DNA of 64,000 nt from Candidatus Hodarchaeota archaeon (GCA_016840285.1 JAEOSR010000146.1:41868-105867), one strand, 5' to 3'. Shown: positions 43,905-54,535, counted from the first letter of the stretch. Program-made: numbers and translations. Notes: a model not told the origin generated them from the letters alone.

Positions 43905-44653
43905 TTAATAGATTTTATTTTGTCAACTATTTGTGGTAAAAACTCACCAGATTTGGCTTCTATACGAATATCAGCTAATCTATCTAGCTCAGTCTCACCC
44001 ATGTTGATAATTATCAAAATAGCATCGGAATTTTTCGCAATGATAGGAAAATTTGCAGCTGGAAACACACTTAAAGAAGAACCAACGGCTAGCATAACAT
44101 CACAGATCCTAGAGTGCTTTTCAGAGTCTTCCATCTCTTTTTCGGGCATCGGATCGCTAAAATTTACTACAGAAGAGATTATCCTCCCCTCACAATGAGG
44201 ACATCTCGGTTGATTTGACTGTGGCTTTTCTGTACGATATCCTTTTCCGTGAATGTAATCATCCCATCCGACCTCGGCTTTTAGGAAACGAGCATCACAA
44301 ATAAGACATTTCATTCTGCTTGAATTTCCGTGGAGTTCAGCAAGGATCTCTATAGGAATCCCTGATTTTATGTGAAGATTATCAACATTCTGAGAGATTA
44401 AATACTTCAGGAATCCAAGCTTGTAGAGATCTAAGATTGCAAGATGGCCAGGATTAGGTTCAATGAGGTGTATCGGTTTTCTTGGTAATTTCGGTTTAAG
44501 CCCTTTCTCACGGAGCGTCCAAACCCCTTCAGGTCCCCTATAATCTGGTATTCCTGACTCTGTAGAGATTCCTGCACCAGTGAAAGCAACAAGATATTTG
44601 GATTTTATAATTATATTAGCGACATTTTGCACATCGTCTTCTGAAAAAGACAT
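43901..44653 (-). CDS. Sirtuin (SIRT6/7-like NAD-dependent deacylase)
   Basis: A 250-residue Sir2 family enzyme that removes acyl groups from lysine using NAD. FTGAGISTESGIPDYRGPEG binds NAD, SQNVDNLHIKSG lies in the pocket, ELHG carries catalytic His108, and two zinc pairs are Cys116/119 and Cys151/154. GPEGVWTLREKGLKP and PMPEKEMEDS match human SIRT6/SIRT7 better than the usual archaeal Sir2: the SIRT6/7 hallmark is GPxGVWT. The gene is convergent with the Eco57I-type methylase, and the downstream neighbour on its strand is the DUF885 gene. Targets might include chromatin proteins or metabolic enzymes. Confidence 0.93.
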   Translation of the reverse strand: MSFSEDDVQNVANIIIKSKYLVAFTGAGISTESGIPDYRGPEGVWTLREKGLKPKLPRKPIHLIEPNPGHLAILDLYKLGFLKYLISQNVDNLHIKSGIPIEILAELHGNSSRMKCLICDARFLKAEVGWDDYIHGKGYRTEKPQSNQPRCPHCEGRIISSVVNFSDPMPEKEMEDSEKHSRICDVMLAVGSSLSVFPAANFPIIAKNSDAILIIINMGETELDRLADIRIEAKSGEFLPQIVDKIKSIN

Positions 44654-44659
44654 ACAAAA

Positions 44660-46312
44660 TCAACCTTTATTGATTTCAGCAATACTGATATCAAATAATC
44701 TTTTCAAAAAGTGTATTGGTATTCCCCCGCTATCAAGAATAGTATTGTGGAAGAATTGGTCGGAGTATTTGTCCCCTAGTTTTTCCCTGACATAATCGCG
44801 AAGATCTAGCAATAAGAATTTACCAAAAAGATAGCTTAATTGATACCCTGGCGTAAAAGTATATCTCTTCAGTTCTGCAATAACAGCCTGTTCATCCATG
44901 CCGATTTCTTCAATCATAAATTGTTTGGCTTTCTCAAAGGTCATTTGCTCAGAATGTAATTTAATATCCACGATTATACGAACAGCTCTCCACAGTTGAT
45001 CTATCAGCTGAATAAACACTTCTTTCTTACCTAAAAATCCCTTATCAGCCATCAATTGCTCACAATAGTGAGCCCATCCTTCTACTGTTTCATTCCCCTG
45101 CACAATAGATCGAATGAGATTTGGTTGCAAATTAGCTGCTGTTAACTGCAAGTGGTGGCCAGGGTAGGCTTCGTGAACAGCAACATTCTTACAGGCAGCA
45201 TATGAATGCTCTTTTAACATTTCTTCGCGTCCCTCAATAGGAGTAACAATATATTGACCAACTTGATTATCTGAGAATTTTTCTGGTGGGTTGTAAGCCG
45301 CAAAGGGAATGATGGGTACAAGAAATGAAGGAGTTGGGAGAACTTGTAGATCTTCTCCTTCTGGTATCTTCATCAAATTTTTTTCTCGGATAAACTCCCG
45401 GGCATCCTGGGTAAGTTCTCGCACATGTTCGAGAACCATCTCAAAAGTAGGAGGATGATCTCCTTTAATTATCTCCCTCACTTCCTCCACAGTCTTATCT
45501 GGGAAAATTTCCTCTACTATTTTTTCCAATTCGTTTTTAGTATCTTTTAAAGCTTTTTCACCCACTTTCAAGATTTCTTCTGGAGATTTACCTAATTTTC
45601 GTATTTCTAATAATCTTGTGAATTTCTGGGAGCCTATCGCCCATTTATGGTTTGCTTTGGGTAATACTTCATTTTCAAGCCAAGTAACATATTTATTTAT
45701 TGCTTCACTTGCTTTCTCAATTTCCTTAACCAATTCCTGATGCTGATTTGGTTCTAAGTTTGGTTCCAAAGTGTGTTGGATGAGTTGCATGAAGCCAATA
45801 GTTCTTGGACCTTCCTCAAGAGTAAGGTTCACCCATAATTCGACTGGAAAAAGCCACGTTGATTTTGTTTCTTCTAAAAACCGGGGGGTCGCTTTTAGGC
45901 GGTTAATTATTGCAGTGACACGAGTTTTCAATGGTGCAAAATCTCTGGTGTATAGAATGTATATCGCTGATCCTATAATTCCTATTGGACTTCCTAGTAA
46001 ATCTATCCCACCTTTCCACGTAGCAAGCTCATTAAATTCAAAAAATGTCGAATCGATGAAATTATTTATGAGATCATAGTCTAATTTTCCGTCATCTGAA
46101 AGCTGCTCATAATTAATTTTTGTTTCCAATTCCCTTTTTTGCTGTAAGATACGTATAATATGATCTTCCTTGGCATTACTGGACCCATTAGGCAGTAAGT
46201 GGTCATATTTTTCATGTTTATACCCAAAAAATGTCGCATAAATTGGATTATGATCCATTTCCATTTCAAAAAAAGTATTAAATAAGCTCCTTAGTTTTTC
46301 ATCTTCACTCAT
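44660..46312 (-). CDS. DUF885 metallopeptidase-like protein
   Basis: A 550-residue protein of the DUF885 family, distantly related to M3/M32-type zinc peptidases. The zinc-site helix VAVHEAYPGHHLQLTA (HEAYPGHH) is present, with a GWAHYCEQLM helix further on that supplies the third ligand and YQLSYLFGKFLLLDLR near the end. It is alpha-helical and cytosolic, with no signal peptide. It starts 6 bases upstream of the sirtuin start codon region, so the two may be co-transcribed. Members may degrade peptides or amidate-type substrates; the exact substrate is unknown. Confidence 0.9.
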   Translation of the reverse strand: MSEDEKLRSLFNTFFEMEMDHNPIYATFFGYKHEKYDHLLPNGSSNAKEDHIIRILQQKRELETKINYEQLSDDGKLDYDLINNFIDSTFFEFNELATWKGGIDLLGSPIGIIGSAIYILYTRDFAPLKTRVTAIINRLKATPRFLEETKSTWLFPVELWVNLTLEEGPRTIGFMQLIQHTLEPNLEPNQHQELVKEIEKASEAINKYVTWLENEVLPKANHKWAIGSQKFTRLLEIRKLGKSPEEILKVGEKALKDTKNELEKIVEEIFPDKTVEEVREIIKGDHPPTFEMVLEHVRELTQDAREFIREKNLMKIPEGEDLQVLPTPSFLVPIIPFAAYNPPEKFSDNQVGQYIVTPIEGREEMLKEHSYAACKNVAVHEAYPGHHLQLTAANLQPNLIRSIVQGNETVEGWAHYCEQLMADKGFLGKKEVFIQLIDQLWRAVRIIVDIKLHSEQMTFEKAKQFMIEEIGMDEQAVIAELKRYTFTPGYQLSYLFGKFLLLDLRDYVREKLGDKYSDQFFHNTILDSGGIPIHFLKRLFDISIAEINKG

Positions 46313-46434
46313 TATAAGCCAACTCCAAATCTACTTCATAAATCGCTTAAGTTGATGTCATTTTAAAGTAATCTAAGGATTTTGATAAATCTAATTATCA
46401 TCATTAAAAACTGAAGCTGAACTATTGAAATAGA

Positions 46435-47853
46435 TTATAGTTTCCAAATTGTACCTGTTGTCTTATCTTCAAGAATAATTCCTAGTTCAGAAAGGTTGGC
46501 TCGAATTTTATCAGAGATTGTAAAAATTTTTGCCTTTCGTAGATCCTCTCTTACATTTATGAGCAACTCCACTAAAGACTCTACTAATTCTCCCTCGTTT
46601 TGCTCCAAGCTAGTCGTTCTTAACGTAACACCAAGTATCTCTAGCAACTCGATAATTTTCTCTTTTGATAATTCTAAAACTGTTTTACTTTGATTATCTA
46701 AGGCAAAATTTAATTTTCTGATGAATTTCATTATACTTTGAATCGCGGCGACTGTATTCAGGTCATCATCCATTGCTTGGATGAATTCTTTCTCTACTAA
46801 TGCTAAATCAGCTGTTAAAGTTGTTTCTTCTCCTCCAGGAATCTGATCAATAAGTCTTAATGTGTTTTCGATTCGGGTTAGGAGGTTTTGGGTCTCCTTA
46901 AAGGCATCCTCGTTAAAATCAAGGTTTTTTCGATAGTGACTGTTGATTAAAAAGAAACGAATGGACGCAGGATCATATTTTTTTAACAGATTGCGAATTA
47001 AGATGTAATTTCCTAAAGACTTACTCATTTTTCTGCCATTAACAATAAGGTGGTTCGCGTGAATCCAATAGTTTACAAATTTCTTCCCTGTTCGCGCTTC
47101 TGATTGAGCAATCTCATTAGGGTGATGTAACATTAAATGTTCAATTCCTCCAGAATGAATGTCTAAAGTTTCACCTAGATAATTTTGTGACATTACAGAG
47201 CATTCTAAATGCCAACCAGGATAACCTAAACCCCATGGAGACGGCCACTTCATGAGGTAGTTTGTTGGAGCCTTAATCCATAATGCAAAATCACGGGGGT
47301 TCCGTTTTTCTGGATTTACTGCAACGCGTACTCCCGCGGACTCTTTAGAGTAACTGGATGGACTGAGTTTCCCATAGGATGGAAATTTTTCCACATCAAA
47401 ATAGACTGAGCCATTAACCTCATACGCATAACCTTTCTCTAATAAATCTGTAATGAATTCAATCATTTCGGGAATGTGTCCAGTCGCACGAGGATAAATA
47501 TCAGCTCTTTGGATATTTAGTGCGTCAATATCTCCAAAGAAGTGTTTGATTTGTGTTTCAACTAGAACCATTGGCTGTAAATTCTTATCCTTCGCTGTTT
47601 TTACAATTCTATCTTCTCCAGAATCAGCATCATCAGTTAAATGTCCTACATCCGTAATATTCTGAACCCAAAAGACATCGTAACCTCGCCATCGTAAATA
47701 TCTGACTAAGACATCCCAGTAGGAATAAGTTCTTGCGTTACCAATATGCAGATCTAGATATATTGTCTGTCCACAAGAATAAAAGTGAACTTTCTTATTC
47801 TCAATTGGAATAAATTCTTCCTTTTGTCTGGTTAATGAGTTAAATAATTTCAT
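46435..47853 (-). CDS. cysS: Cysteinyl-tRNA synthetase
   Basis: Class I aminoacyl-tRNA synthetase that charges tRNA-Cys. The signature LHIGNARTYSYW is the HIGH motif, and GRKMSKSLGNYILI the KMSKS motif. Zinc ligands in YSCGQT and WHLECSVMS, and a SGGIEHLMLHHPNEIAQSEA block, complete the catalytic domain. Length of 472 fits the bacterial/archaeal type. Note HSYSCGQTIYLDL, where most have VCGPTVYDxxHIG, a slight variation. It provides protein synthesis and lies alone on the minus strand. Confidence 0.96.
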   Translation of the reverse strand: MKLFNSLTRQKEEFIPIENKKVHFYSCGQTIYLDLHIGNARTYSYWDVLVRYLRWRGYDVFWVQNITDVGHLTDDADSGEDRIVKTAKDKNLQPMVLVETQIKHFFGDIDALNIQRADIYPRATGHIPEMIEFITDLLEKGYAYEVNGSVYFDVEKFPSYGKLSPSSYSKESAGVRVAVNPEKRNPRDFALWIKAPTNYLMKWPSPWGLGYPGWHLECSVMSQNYLGETLDIHSGGIEHLMLHHPNEIAQSEARTGKKFVNYWIHANHLIVNGRKMSKSLGNYILIRNLLKKYDPASIRFFLINSHYRKNLDFNEDAFKETQNLLTRIENTLRLIDQIPGGEETTLTADLALVEKEFIQAMDDDLNTVAAIQSIMKFIRKLNFALDNQSKTVLELSKEKIIELLEILGVTLRTTSLEQNEGELVESLVELLINVREDLRKAKIFTISDKIRANLSELGIILEDKTTGTIWKL

Positions 47854-48110
47854 ATATTTCTACCTCTCTTGAATGAAGTAATAATTCTCTAATCCCCAGG
47901 AGTATACAAAAGAACAGCAAAATTTGATCAATTAAGTGCCCACTATAGACTCTTGGCTGGATGAAAGAACTAACAACAACAACAGCATTTTATGCCAGAA
48001 ATCTGAGGGGTCAATATGATCACTTTTCAAAATTTAATGTAGATTTTTATAATTTTTTATAAAGGTAAAGTTTGAATTTCACTCGTTTTAAGGATTTCTT
48101 GTTGTCGATA

Positions 48111-49226
48111 CTAAAATGCCACCTTATAGACCGCTTTTTCACGGTAACCTGTGATTACCTTAACATAGCCACTCAGAAGTTTATTAACCTCATTATCTCC
48201 TGTATCAACCAAAAAAGGTCTTCCATTAAGAGAGTTAATTTTCTCTCTTGTTGCTATAACAAGTATATTTTCTTTTCCTACTTTTTTAATAATATCAGGA
48301 CTCATTTGCTGGTTTCCTCTTCCAAATAAGTACCCCTGACCTCCAATTGGTGTTACTATTAATTTTACCTTTTTGCCCTCAATATGTTCTAAAAGCTCTC
48401 TTTCGTTTAGATCCTTTCCCACAAGGTTTCTTTTGTAAATGAGATCGACACCTAATAATGAATTATCTAAATTCAGTTTCTCCATAATAGGACGTGTTGA
48501 AGTACCAGGACCAACAATATAGTAGAAGTCATCCTTTATATTCTCAATAATATCTTCAGCAATCGCTTCTTGAGCATATTTTTCATTTGGTGTTGTTCCA
48601 GATTTCATTCCTTGAATGAATCTTCTCTCATATGGAATCTTCATGAATCCATATAGTTTAGCTGATATAATACCATCTCTGAAACTTTCTTCATCAATAT
48701 CCATCACTTCTACTTCTCTTACATCTTGAACTCTTTGTTGAAGATATAATGCAGCCAAATCTCCTGCTCTCATTGGATTCCAAGCATAAACAGCAGAATG
48801 CATTTTTACTCCAGTTGGTATGCCTAGAACAACTAATTTATCTTTAACAACATTATATATATCTCTGGCTGTTCCATCTCCTCCAGCAAAAAGTAAAAGG
48901 TCAATATTAAGATTCAAAAAATCTTTGGAAGCTTTTCGTGTGTCTTCAGACGTTGTTTTTCCCTTTATTATAGATCCTATAACTTTAAGCTTAAATCCGC
49001 ATGATTGAGCAACATCTTCGCCCATCTCATGAGGATAAGAAATTAATTCAATCTCATCTTTAAGAGGGTGAAGCCTGTTTAATGCTTCTGTTGCACGCCT
49101 GGGTGATTCTGATTTTGCTCCTAAACTCTTGGCTTTCTCCAAAATGTCAATTCCATCTGTTCCTTTCAATCCAACTTTTCCCCCCATTCCAGCAATGGGA
49201 TTGATGATTAGACCTAGTTTCTTCAT
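48111..49226 (-). CDS. ATP-NAD kinase family protein
   Basis: A 371-residue protein of the ATP-NAD/AcoX kinase group. [14 protein letters not shown] is the N-terminal strand, and [17 protein letters not shown] contains the GGDGT motif. [16 protein letters not shown] and the NxxPxR-type part [13 protein letters not shown] follow. Archaeal members of this subgroup are predicted to phosphorylate NAD or another diphosphate; the long C-terminus with [16 protein letters not shown] is usual for the group. It follows gcvPB after a few bases, so it may be in the glycine dehydrogenase operon (gcvPA, gcvPB, this gene). Confidence 0.88.
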   Translation of the reverse strand: MKKLGLIINPIAGMGGKVGLKGTDGIDILEKAKSLGAKSESPRRATEALNRLHPLKDEIELISYPHEMGEDVAQSCGFKLKVIGSIIKGKTTSEDTRKASKDFLNLNIDLLLFAGGDGTARDIYNVVKDKLVVLGIPTGVKMHSAVYAWNPMRAGDLAALYLQQRVQDVREVEVMDIDEESFRDGIISAKLYGFMKIPYERRFIQGMKSGTTPNEKYAQEAIAEDIIENIKDDFYYIVGPGTSTRPIMEKLNLDNSLLGVDLIYKRNLVGKDLNERELLEHIEGKKVKLIVTPIGGQGYLFGRGNQQMSPDIIKKVGKENILVIATREKINSLNGRPFLVDTGDNEVNKLLSGYVKVITGYREKAVYKVAF

Positions 49227-49232
49227 TGAAAA

Positions 49233-50780
49233 TCATTGCTTTTTCCATTTTTTTAAATACGCTCTCCAGGTGATTGCCCATCTCGAAGGATCATCTAGAG
49301 GTTCTGTTTTGATTTTATGGACAACACTGTTATGAGGCGCATTCTTCACAATATCTGGATTTTCATAAGCTTCTTTAACCACTTGTGCTAATCCCGCGAC
49401 GTATTCATCAATTTCAGCTTTGGAATAAGATTCAGTAGGTTCTAGTGTCATTGGTTGAGGAACAATGAAAGGATGATGTGAGGACCACATATGGAAACCA
49501 AAATCGATCATCCGATTGGTGATCTCTTCTGTTGTAACTCCTGTTTCATTTGTAAGGTCCTCCCAGCTGTAGCGAACCTGTTCAATACGATGTCGGCCTT
49601 TAGCATAGGGAGCACTAGCTCCACGCAGTTCTAAAACCTTACTTAATAGATAATTATTGTTGAGAACTGCTATACGGGATGCTTCTTTCAATCCTTCACT
49701 ACCTAAATTCATTATCCAAGCATATGCTCTCAATACCGCGGGGATCACACCATAATATCCTCTAACTTTCCCTATACTTTTTGATAAGGTGTAATTCAGA
49801 GTGTAGTTCTTTCCATTGAAATCTACTAAAGGAACTGGAAGATAATCTAGGAGCTTTTTCGTTACACCAAGAGCACCAGCACCTGGCCCCCCACACCCAT
49901 GAGGAGAAGAAAATGTCTTATGGAGATTGAAGAAACACATATCGAATCCTGCTTCTTTTGCTCTAGCAATACCAAGTATTCCATTTGCGTTAGCCTGATC
50001 ATAACCAGAGAGACCTCCAAAATCATGAATAGTTTGTGTGAATTCTACAATATCTGGATTAAAGATTCCCGTATCTTCAGGATTTGTAATCAATAATCCC
50101 GCAGTACGATCTGATACTGCTGTTTTCAGAGCTTCAAGATCAGGTAGGCCATCTTCATTTGGATAGATAGTGATAATCTTATACCCCTTTACAGCTGCTG
50201 CAGCTGCGTCAGAAGGATGGGAAAATATTGTCGTGATCATTTCATCTCGTTTTTTAGACTCGCCATTAGAATCATGGTATGCCTGAATTATTGAAGCCAT
50301 TGTGAGTATAGCTTGACTACCACCACCAGGTTGGAAGGAAAACTTATCCAGACCAGAAATTTCTCTGAGAAAAACATCTGTATTATAAATTATTTCTAAA
50401 ATACCTTGGACAGTGCTTTCATCTTGGGTAGGATGAAGTTCTGTCAATTTCGGAGAAGTAGTAAATTGTTCGTTGATCTTAGGGCTGTACTTCATGGTAC
50501 AAGTACCTTGACCAATGTCAATATTCAAATCTGCACCCAGATTTTCCTGTGATAAACGTAGAAAATGTTTTAAAACACGCATTTGAGACATTTCGGGTAG
50601 TTGAGGAACCTCTGTTCGTCTCATATTTTTTGGTAAGGAAGAGATCCCATCACCTACTACCTTTGTGATTTCTCCTTCAATTTCAGGTACTAGTATTCCC
50701 CGTTCTCCTTCTGTGCTTAATTCGAAGATGACAGGTTCATCCCATTTAGCTTGATGGAAATTCATTCTAGGTTTCATCAT
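49233..50780 (-). CDS. gcvPB: Glycine dehydrogenase (decarboxylating) subunit 2
   Basis: C-terminal half of the split glycine cleavage P-protein, which uses pyridoxal phosphate to decarboxylate glycine and pass methylamine to the H-protein lipoyl arm. FFNLHKTFSSPHGCGGPG carries the PLP lysine. QPGGGSQAILTMASII and GFHMWSSHHPFIVPQPMTL are conserved. Length 515 is typical of the archaeal and Gram-positive split form. It overlaps the end of gcvPA as ATGA. The H-, T- and L-proteins are not in the window. Confidence 0.95.
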   Translation of the reverse strand: MMKPRMNFHQAKWDEPVIFELSTEGERGILVPEIEGEITKVVGDGISSLPKNMRRTEVPQLPEMSQMRVLKHFLRLSQENLGADLNIDIGQGTCTMKYSPKINEQFTTSPKLTELHPTQDESTVQGILEIIYNTDVFLREISGLDKFSFQPGGGSQAILTMASIIQAYHDSNGESKKRDEMITTIFSHPSDAAAAAVKGYKIITIYPNEDGLPDLEALKTAVSDRTAGLLITNPEDTGIFNPDIVEFTQTIHDFGGLSGYDQANANGILGIARAKEAGFDMCFFNLHKTFSSPHGCGGPGAGALGVTKKLLDYLPVPLVDFNGKNYTLNYTLSKSIGKVRGYYGVIPAVLRAYAWIMNLGSEGLKEASRIAVLNNNYLLSKVLELRGASAPYAKGRHRIEQVRYSWEDLTNETGVTTEEITNRMIDFGFHMWSSHHPFIVPQPMTLEPTESYSKAEIDEYVAGLAQVVKEAYENPDIVKNAPHNSVVHKIKTEPLDDPSRWAITWRAYLKKWKKQ

Positions 50781-52189
50781 AATTCCCCCTTTCCTTTTAA
50801 AAATTCAATTAACGCTTGTACTAATCTATCGATCTCCTTTTTCTCATGAATTTCCGTGATACAATATAGTGCGCTCTCTCCTAGTTCCGGAAACTCTTTG
50901 GAAAGATTTTTCCCTCCAAAAATCCCTTTTTCAAGTAGAAATTTATTTACTTCTTCAACTGTTTTTCCAATACTATTGAAATCTACAACAAATTCTTTGA
51001 AGTGTGGTGATTGTAATGATCGAACATCTATCCCTTGAATTTCAGAGATTCGCTTCATTGCATACTGAGATTTTTGCAAAATCACCTTTCCAAGATCGTA
51101 CATTCCCTGGGGCCCCATCAAAGCCAAAAATACTCCTGCGGTAATTCCCCATAAGGCAGTCATTGTACCAACAAATTCCTTCCCCTGTTCTCTTTTGTCA
51201 AAAGATGTACGCTCGTACGTAACATCACCAAAACCCCATTCATTATCTACTATGGTGTGAGTTATGCCAAAAAGACGGGATGGGTATTCCATTACGAATT
51301 TCTCTTCGTCTCGAGTAGCAATGAAACCAGCAAGTCCTCCTCCATATTGCATATGAATACCTAAGGGTTGAATATCTCCACAAACGATATCTGCTCCATA
51401 ATTACTTGGAGGGATTATTACTCCTAAGGAAATTGGATCAACCCCAACAAGACTTAAAGCCCCATATTCATGTACAATATCAGAAATCTTATTTCCCTGA
51501 TCCTCAATGGTCCCAAAATAAGAGGGATTTTCAAAGTAGAATCCAATGCTTTTAGAAGATAATTTTGTTTTTAGGTCATTAAGATCTACTAGTCCAGTTT
51601 TTGGATTATAATCTATTAGCTTGATTTTAATAATGGGTTGACAATAGTTTCGGATTATTGCCAGTCTATCAGGAGCAATGAGTTTTGAAATCAGAATTTC
51701 CGAACGATTTGTAATCCTTTCTGCCATCCTGATAGATGTGCTCGCAGCTTGACCCCAATCGTATGTTGGGACGTTGACAACGTCCATATCGAGAAGTTCT
51801 CCCATCATACTTTCATACTCAAAGAGAGCATGAAATCTTCCATGATCCTCATATGGTTCTCCTGCATATGCAGTTAAAAACTCCGATCGTTGATTTATTT
51901 CATCACATATTGCAGGAACATAATGCTGCCAGCAACCTCCACCAAGAAAGCTAATATTTTCTTGACACGTTCGATTTTTTGATAGAATTTGATCGACATG
52001 TCGTTTCAATGAGTATTCAGAAAGAAAAGGTTTCGGAATATTCAAGTCTCCCTTAAACCTTAAATGCTCAGGAATATCTTCATATAAGGTTTCAATGTCG
52101 TTAACGCCGATTTCTTCAAGCATCTTAGCTTTTATTTCAGGCACGGAGTTTGGAATGTAAGGATGAACTATTTCTTTTTTTTCACTCAT
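50777..52189 (-). CDS. gcvPA: Glycine dehydrogenase (decarboxylating) subunit 1
   Basis: N-terminal half of the split P-protein, 470 residues. HPYIPNSVPEIKAKMLEEIG starts the fold, FLGGGCWQHYVPAI and YTPYQAEITQ-type residues around AYAGEPYEDHGRFHALFEYE mark the substrate pocket (here AGEPY, where the family has YTPYQ), and SFDKREQGKEFVGTMTALWG is the family's C-terminal block. PLP binds in subunit 2. It starts the gcvPA-gcvPB pair, sharing an ATGA overlap. The altered pocket residues (AGEPYEDH) deserve a check on substrate choice. Confidence 0.93.
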   Translation of the reverse strand: MSEKKEIVHPYIPNSVPEIKAKMLEEIGVNDIETLYEDIPEHLRFKGDLNIPKPFLSEYSLKRHVDQILSKNRTCQENISFLGGGCWQHYVPAICDEINQRSEFLTAYAGEPYEDHGRFHALFEYESMMGELLDMDVVNVPTYDWGQAASTSIRMAERITNRSEILISKLIAPDRLAIIRNYCQPIIKIKLIDYNPKTGLVDLNDLKTKLSSKSIGFYFENPSYFGTIEDQGNKISDIVHEYGALSLVGVDPISLGVIIPPSNYGADIVCGDIQPLGIHMQYGGGLAGFIATRDEEKFVMEYPSRLFGITHTIVDNEWGFGDVTYERTSFDKREQGKEFVGTMTALWGITAGVFLALMGPQGMYDLGKVILQKSQYAMKRISEIQGIDVRSLQSPHFKEFVVDFNSIGKTVEEVNKFLLEKGIFGGKNLSKEFPELGESALYCITEIHEKKEIDRLVQALIEFLKGKGEL

Positions 52190-52246
52190 GTTTTATCCTT
52201 TTCCTATATGAATTGGGTATTTATTCATGATTAGAACGAGATTAAT

Positions 52247-53026
52247 TTAAGCAATACCTCCACCATCAACAACTAGAATGGAACCAGTTACCCAGGTCGA
52301 AATATCACTCGCAAAATAAAGAACAGCATAAGCAACATCTTGAGGTGTACCAACGCGACTGATGGGTCTATTAGCAGCTTCTTTCATAAAGTCTTCAACA
52401 TTGACACCTAATTGTTGCGCCTCTCCTCGTAACATGGGAGTGTCAATATCCCCTGGACAAATACAGTTTACCCGTATCCCATGCTTTCCAAGATCGATTG
52501 CCATTGCCCGGGTCATGTTCACTACTCCACCTTTTGAGGCACAATAAGCTAAAGCATTGGATCCCCCTCTTAGACCCCACCCTGATCCAGTATTAATTAT
52601 GACTCCTCCATTTCCATTAATCATAATAGGAATTACATAATGAGATAGTAGGTAAATACCTTTTAGATTGACATCAATAACCTGATTCCAGTCTTTCTCC
52701 TCTAGGTCAATGATGTTCTTCCGTTTAATGACTCCTGCATTATTGAATAAAATATCTATTCTTCCAAATTCATTATAGATGTCGTTTACCGTTTTTTTAC
52801 ACATATCGTCAGATGTTACATCACAGAGAAAAAACTTCACTTTCTCCCCAAACTCACTAATCTCAATAGCAGCTTTAATTCCGTGTTTTTCATTAATATC
52901 TATTAGAGCTACACCTGCTCCCATTTCTGCAAGGAGAGAAGATGTTGCTAATCCAATACCAGACGCTCCCCCAGTAATAACTGCAATTTTACCTTTTAAT
53001 GAGAGAAGATTTAAAATTCTATCCAT
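52247..53026 (-). CDS. Short-chain dehydrogenase/reductase (SDR)
   Basis: Classical SDR of 259 residues. AVITGGASGIGLATSSLLAE binds NAD(P), ILFNNAGVIKRK is the NNAG motif, and YCASKGGVVNMTRAMAIDLG holds the catalytic Tyr and Lys. The C-terminal WVTGSILVVDGG is standard. ALIDINEKHG after the second strand (Asp) suggests NAD rather than NADP. The substrate is unknown; the gene stands just downstream of nothing and upstream of gcvPA in the same direction, but no clear pathway link is seen. Confidence 0.9.
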   Translation of the reverse strand: MDRILNLLSLKGKIAVITGGASGIGLATSSLLAEMGAGVALIDINEKHGIKAAIEISEFGEKVKFFLCDVTSDDMCKKTVNDIYNEFGRIDILFNNAGVIKRKNIIDLEEKDWNQVIDVNLKGIYLLSHYVIPIMINGNGGVIINTGSGWGLRGGSNALAYCASKGGVVNMTRAMAIDLGKHGIRVNCICPGDIDTPMLRGEAQQLGVNVEDFMKEAANRPISRVGTPQDVAYAVLYFASDISTWVTGSILVVDGGGIA

Positions 53027-53182
53027 TTATTTTCCCTTCAAAGATTAATAAAAATTTATGAACCTAGTTCAGTATTTTTTCACTTTAAACAAGTCAGTTT
53101 CTCACATTTTTTATTATTAATCACATAATTAAATAACATTTATTTAAAATTAGAATTTTAGCAGTGGGATTGAGGTACTAAA

Positions 53183-54535
53183 ATGGATTTCCCAACAAAG
53201 AAATTCAAAAAAATTGATTGGGATTTTCCTGATAGCACGACCCAATTTTTAACGCATAAATTTCACTCCTATCCTGCGCGATTTATACCGCAAATACCAG
53301 GTACAATTTACAACATATGTCTTAGATCGAATGGGGCTAAGATATTTGATCCTTTTGTTGGATGTGGAACCTCATTAGTTGAAGGAGTTTTGTCCCATAA
53401 TCATTCAGGTGGGGTCGATCAAAATCCTCTAGCTATCCTGATATCACGAGTAAAGACAAAACCATTAGATTTTGAAGAACTAACAAACCATTGGACGAAT
53501 TTTAATCCTCATCGTCCATCTGGGGTAGATATTAAGTCACCTGCCTTTAATGAGAAGCATTACATCAAAAGAAATTTCATATTTCCCAAAAGAAATCTAT
53601 CAGAACGATTCACTGAAGATACTATTCGAATTTTTTCGTTAATTCTCGATTATATCGAGAAAGAAATTACAAATGATGAATTTCAGGATTTTTTCAAGGT
53701 GGGGCTTTCATCTACGATCTCTACTTTAACAGAGTCTAGAAGTTGGAGAAAAGTAAGCATCTGGAACACTTTTCGTACTAAAATTAATTCTATGATAAAA
53801 ATTATGAAAAAATTTAATCATACAATTGCGGATTTCGATAATAGCATGCAAGATGATATCCGATTAGGAGATTCGCGGGATATATCATTTATTCCAGATG
53901 CAACAATTGATTGTATTGTTACTTCCCCTCCATATGTTAATGCATTGGATTACAATCGAATTCATCAATACAACATGAGTATTCTTGGATATGATTATCG
54001 AAGATTTGCTAAAATTGAAATTGGAGCACACGGCCATCACATTAGCAATAGATGGAGGCTCTTGACTGAATACTTGTTTGATATGTTTCAATCAATATCT
54101 GAGATGGGAAGGATAGTAAAAATCGGTAGCGTAATTTGTATCGTAATTGGTGATAGCTGCTTAGAATATGAGCATATAAAATCTCATATCCACTTTAGAG
54201 AATTAGGAGAACTCTTAGGATTAACCCATCAATTATCGCTTTCACGTAATATTGATTTAGCAAGTAAATCTACTAGTAAAGATATTGGGAATATATTTTC
54301 AGAGCATTTAATCTTTTTTACTAAAGAGAAAGAACTTGAAACCCAAACAGTTGCATTATTCAACGAATATATTGAAAAAACGATGTTAGGCTATCTTGAT
54401 CATGTAAGAAAAAGTGAAGGAACCTGTTTGAGAAAGAGACCAAAATTATCAAAAGAAAGACAAGAACTAGCCATTCAGAGGGTTGAAGAAGCCTTATCAA
54501 GAGTTAAGGAAGATTGTCGAAATCATCAAAATTAG
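53183..54535 (+). CDS. Orphan DNA (N4-cytosine/TRM11-like) methyltransferase
   Basis: A 450-residue amino-methyltransferase whose AdoMet motif I (IFDPFVGCGTSLVEG, about residues 53-67) comes before motif IV (VTSPPYVNALDYN, about 250). The TSPPY tetrad suggests an N4-cytosine or RNA-guanine type. The middle contains LSSTISTLTESRSWRKVS. It begins near HKFHSYPARFIPQIP, a common start for archaeal members of this group. It ends by overlapping the 3' continuation of the convergent repeat-protein gene by three bases. No restriction partner is next to it. Confidence 0.85.
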   Translation: MDFPTKKFKKIDWDFPDSTTQFLTHKFHSYPARFIPQIPGTIYNICLRSNGAKIFDPFVGCGTSLVEGVLSHNHSGGVDQNPLAILISRVKTKPLDFEELTNHWTNFNPHRPSGVDIKSPAFNEKHYIKRNFIFPKRNLSERFTEDTIRIFSLILDYIEKEITNDEFQDFFKVGLSSTISTLTESRSWRKVSIWNTFRTKINSMIKIMKKFNHTIADFDNSMQDDIRLGDSRDISFIPDATIDCIVTSPPYVNALDYNRIHQYNMSILGYDYRRFAKIEIGAHGHHISNRWRLLTEYLFDMFQSISEMGRIVKIGSVICIVIGDSCLEYEHIKSHIHFRELGELLGLTHQLSLSRNIDLASKSTSKDIGNIFSEHLIFFTKEKELETQTVALFNEYIEKTMLGYLDHVRKSEGTCLRKRPKLSKERQELAIQRVEEALSRVKEDCRNHQN

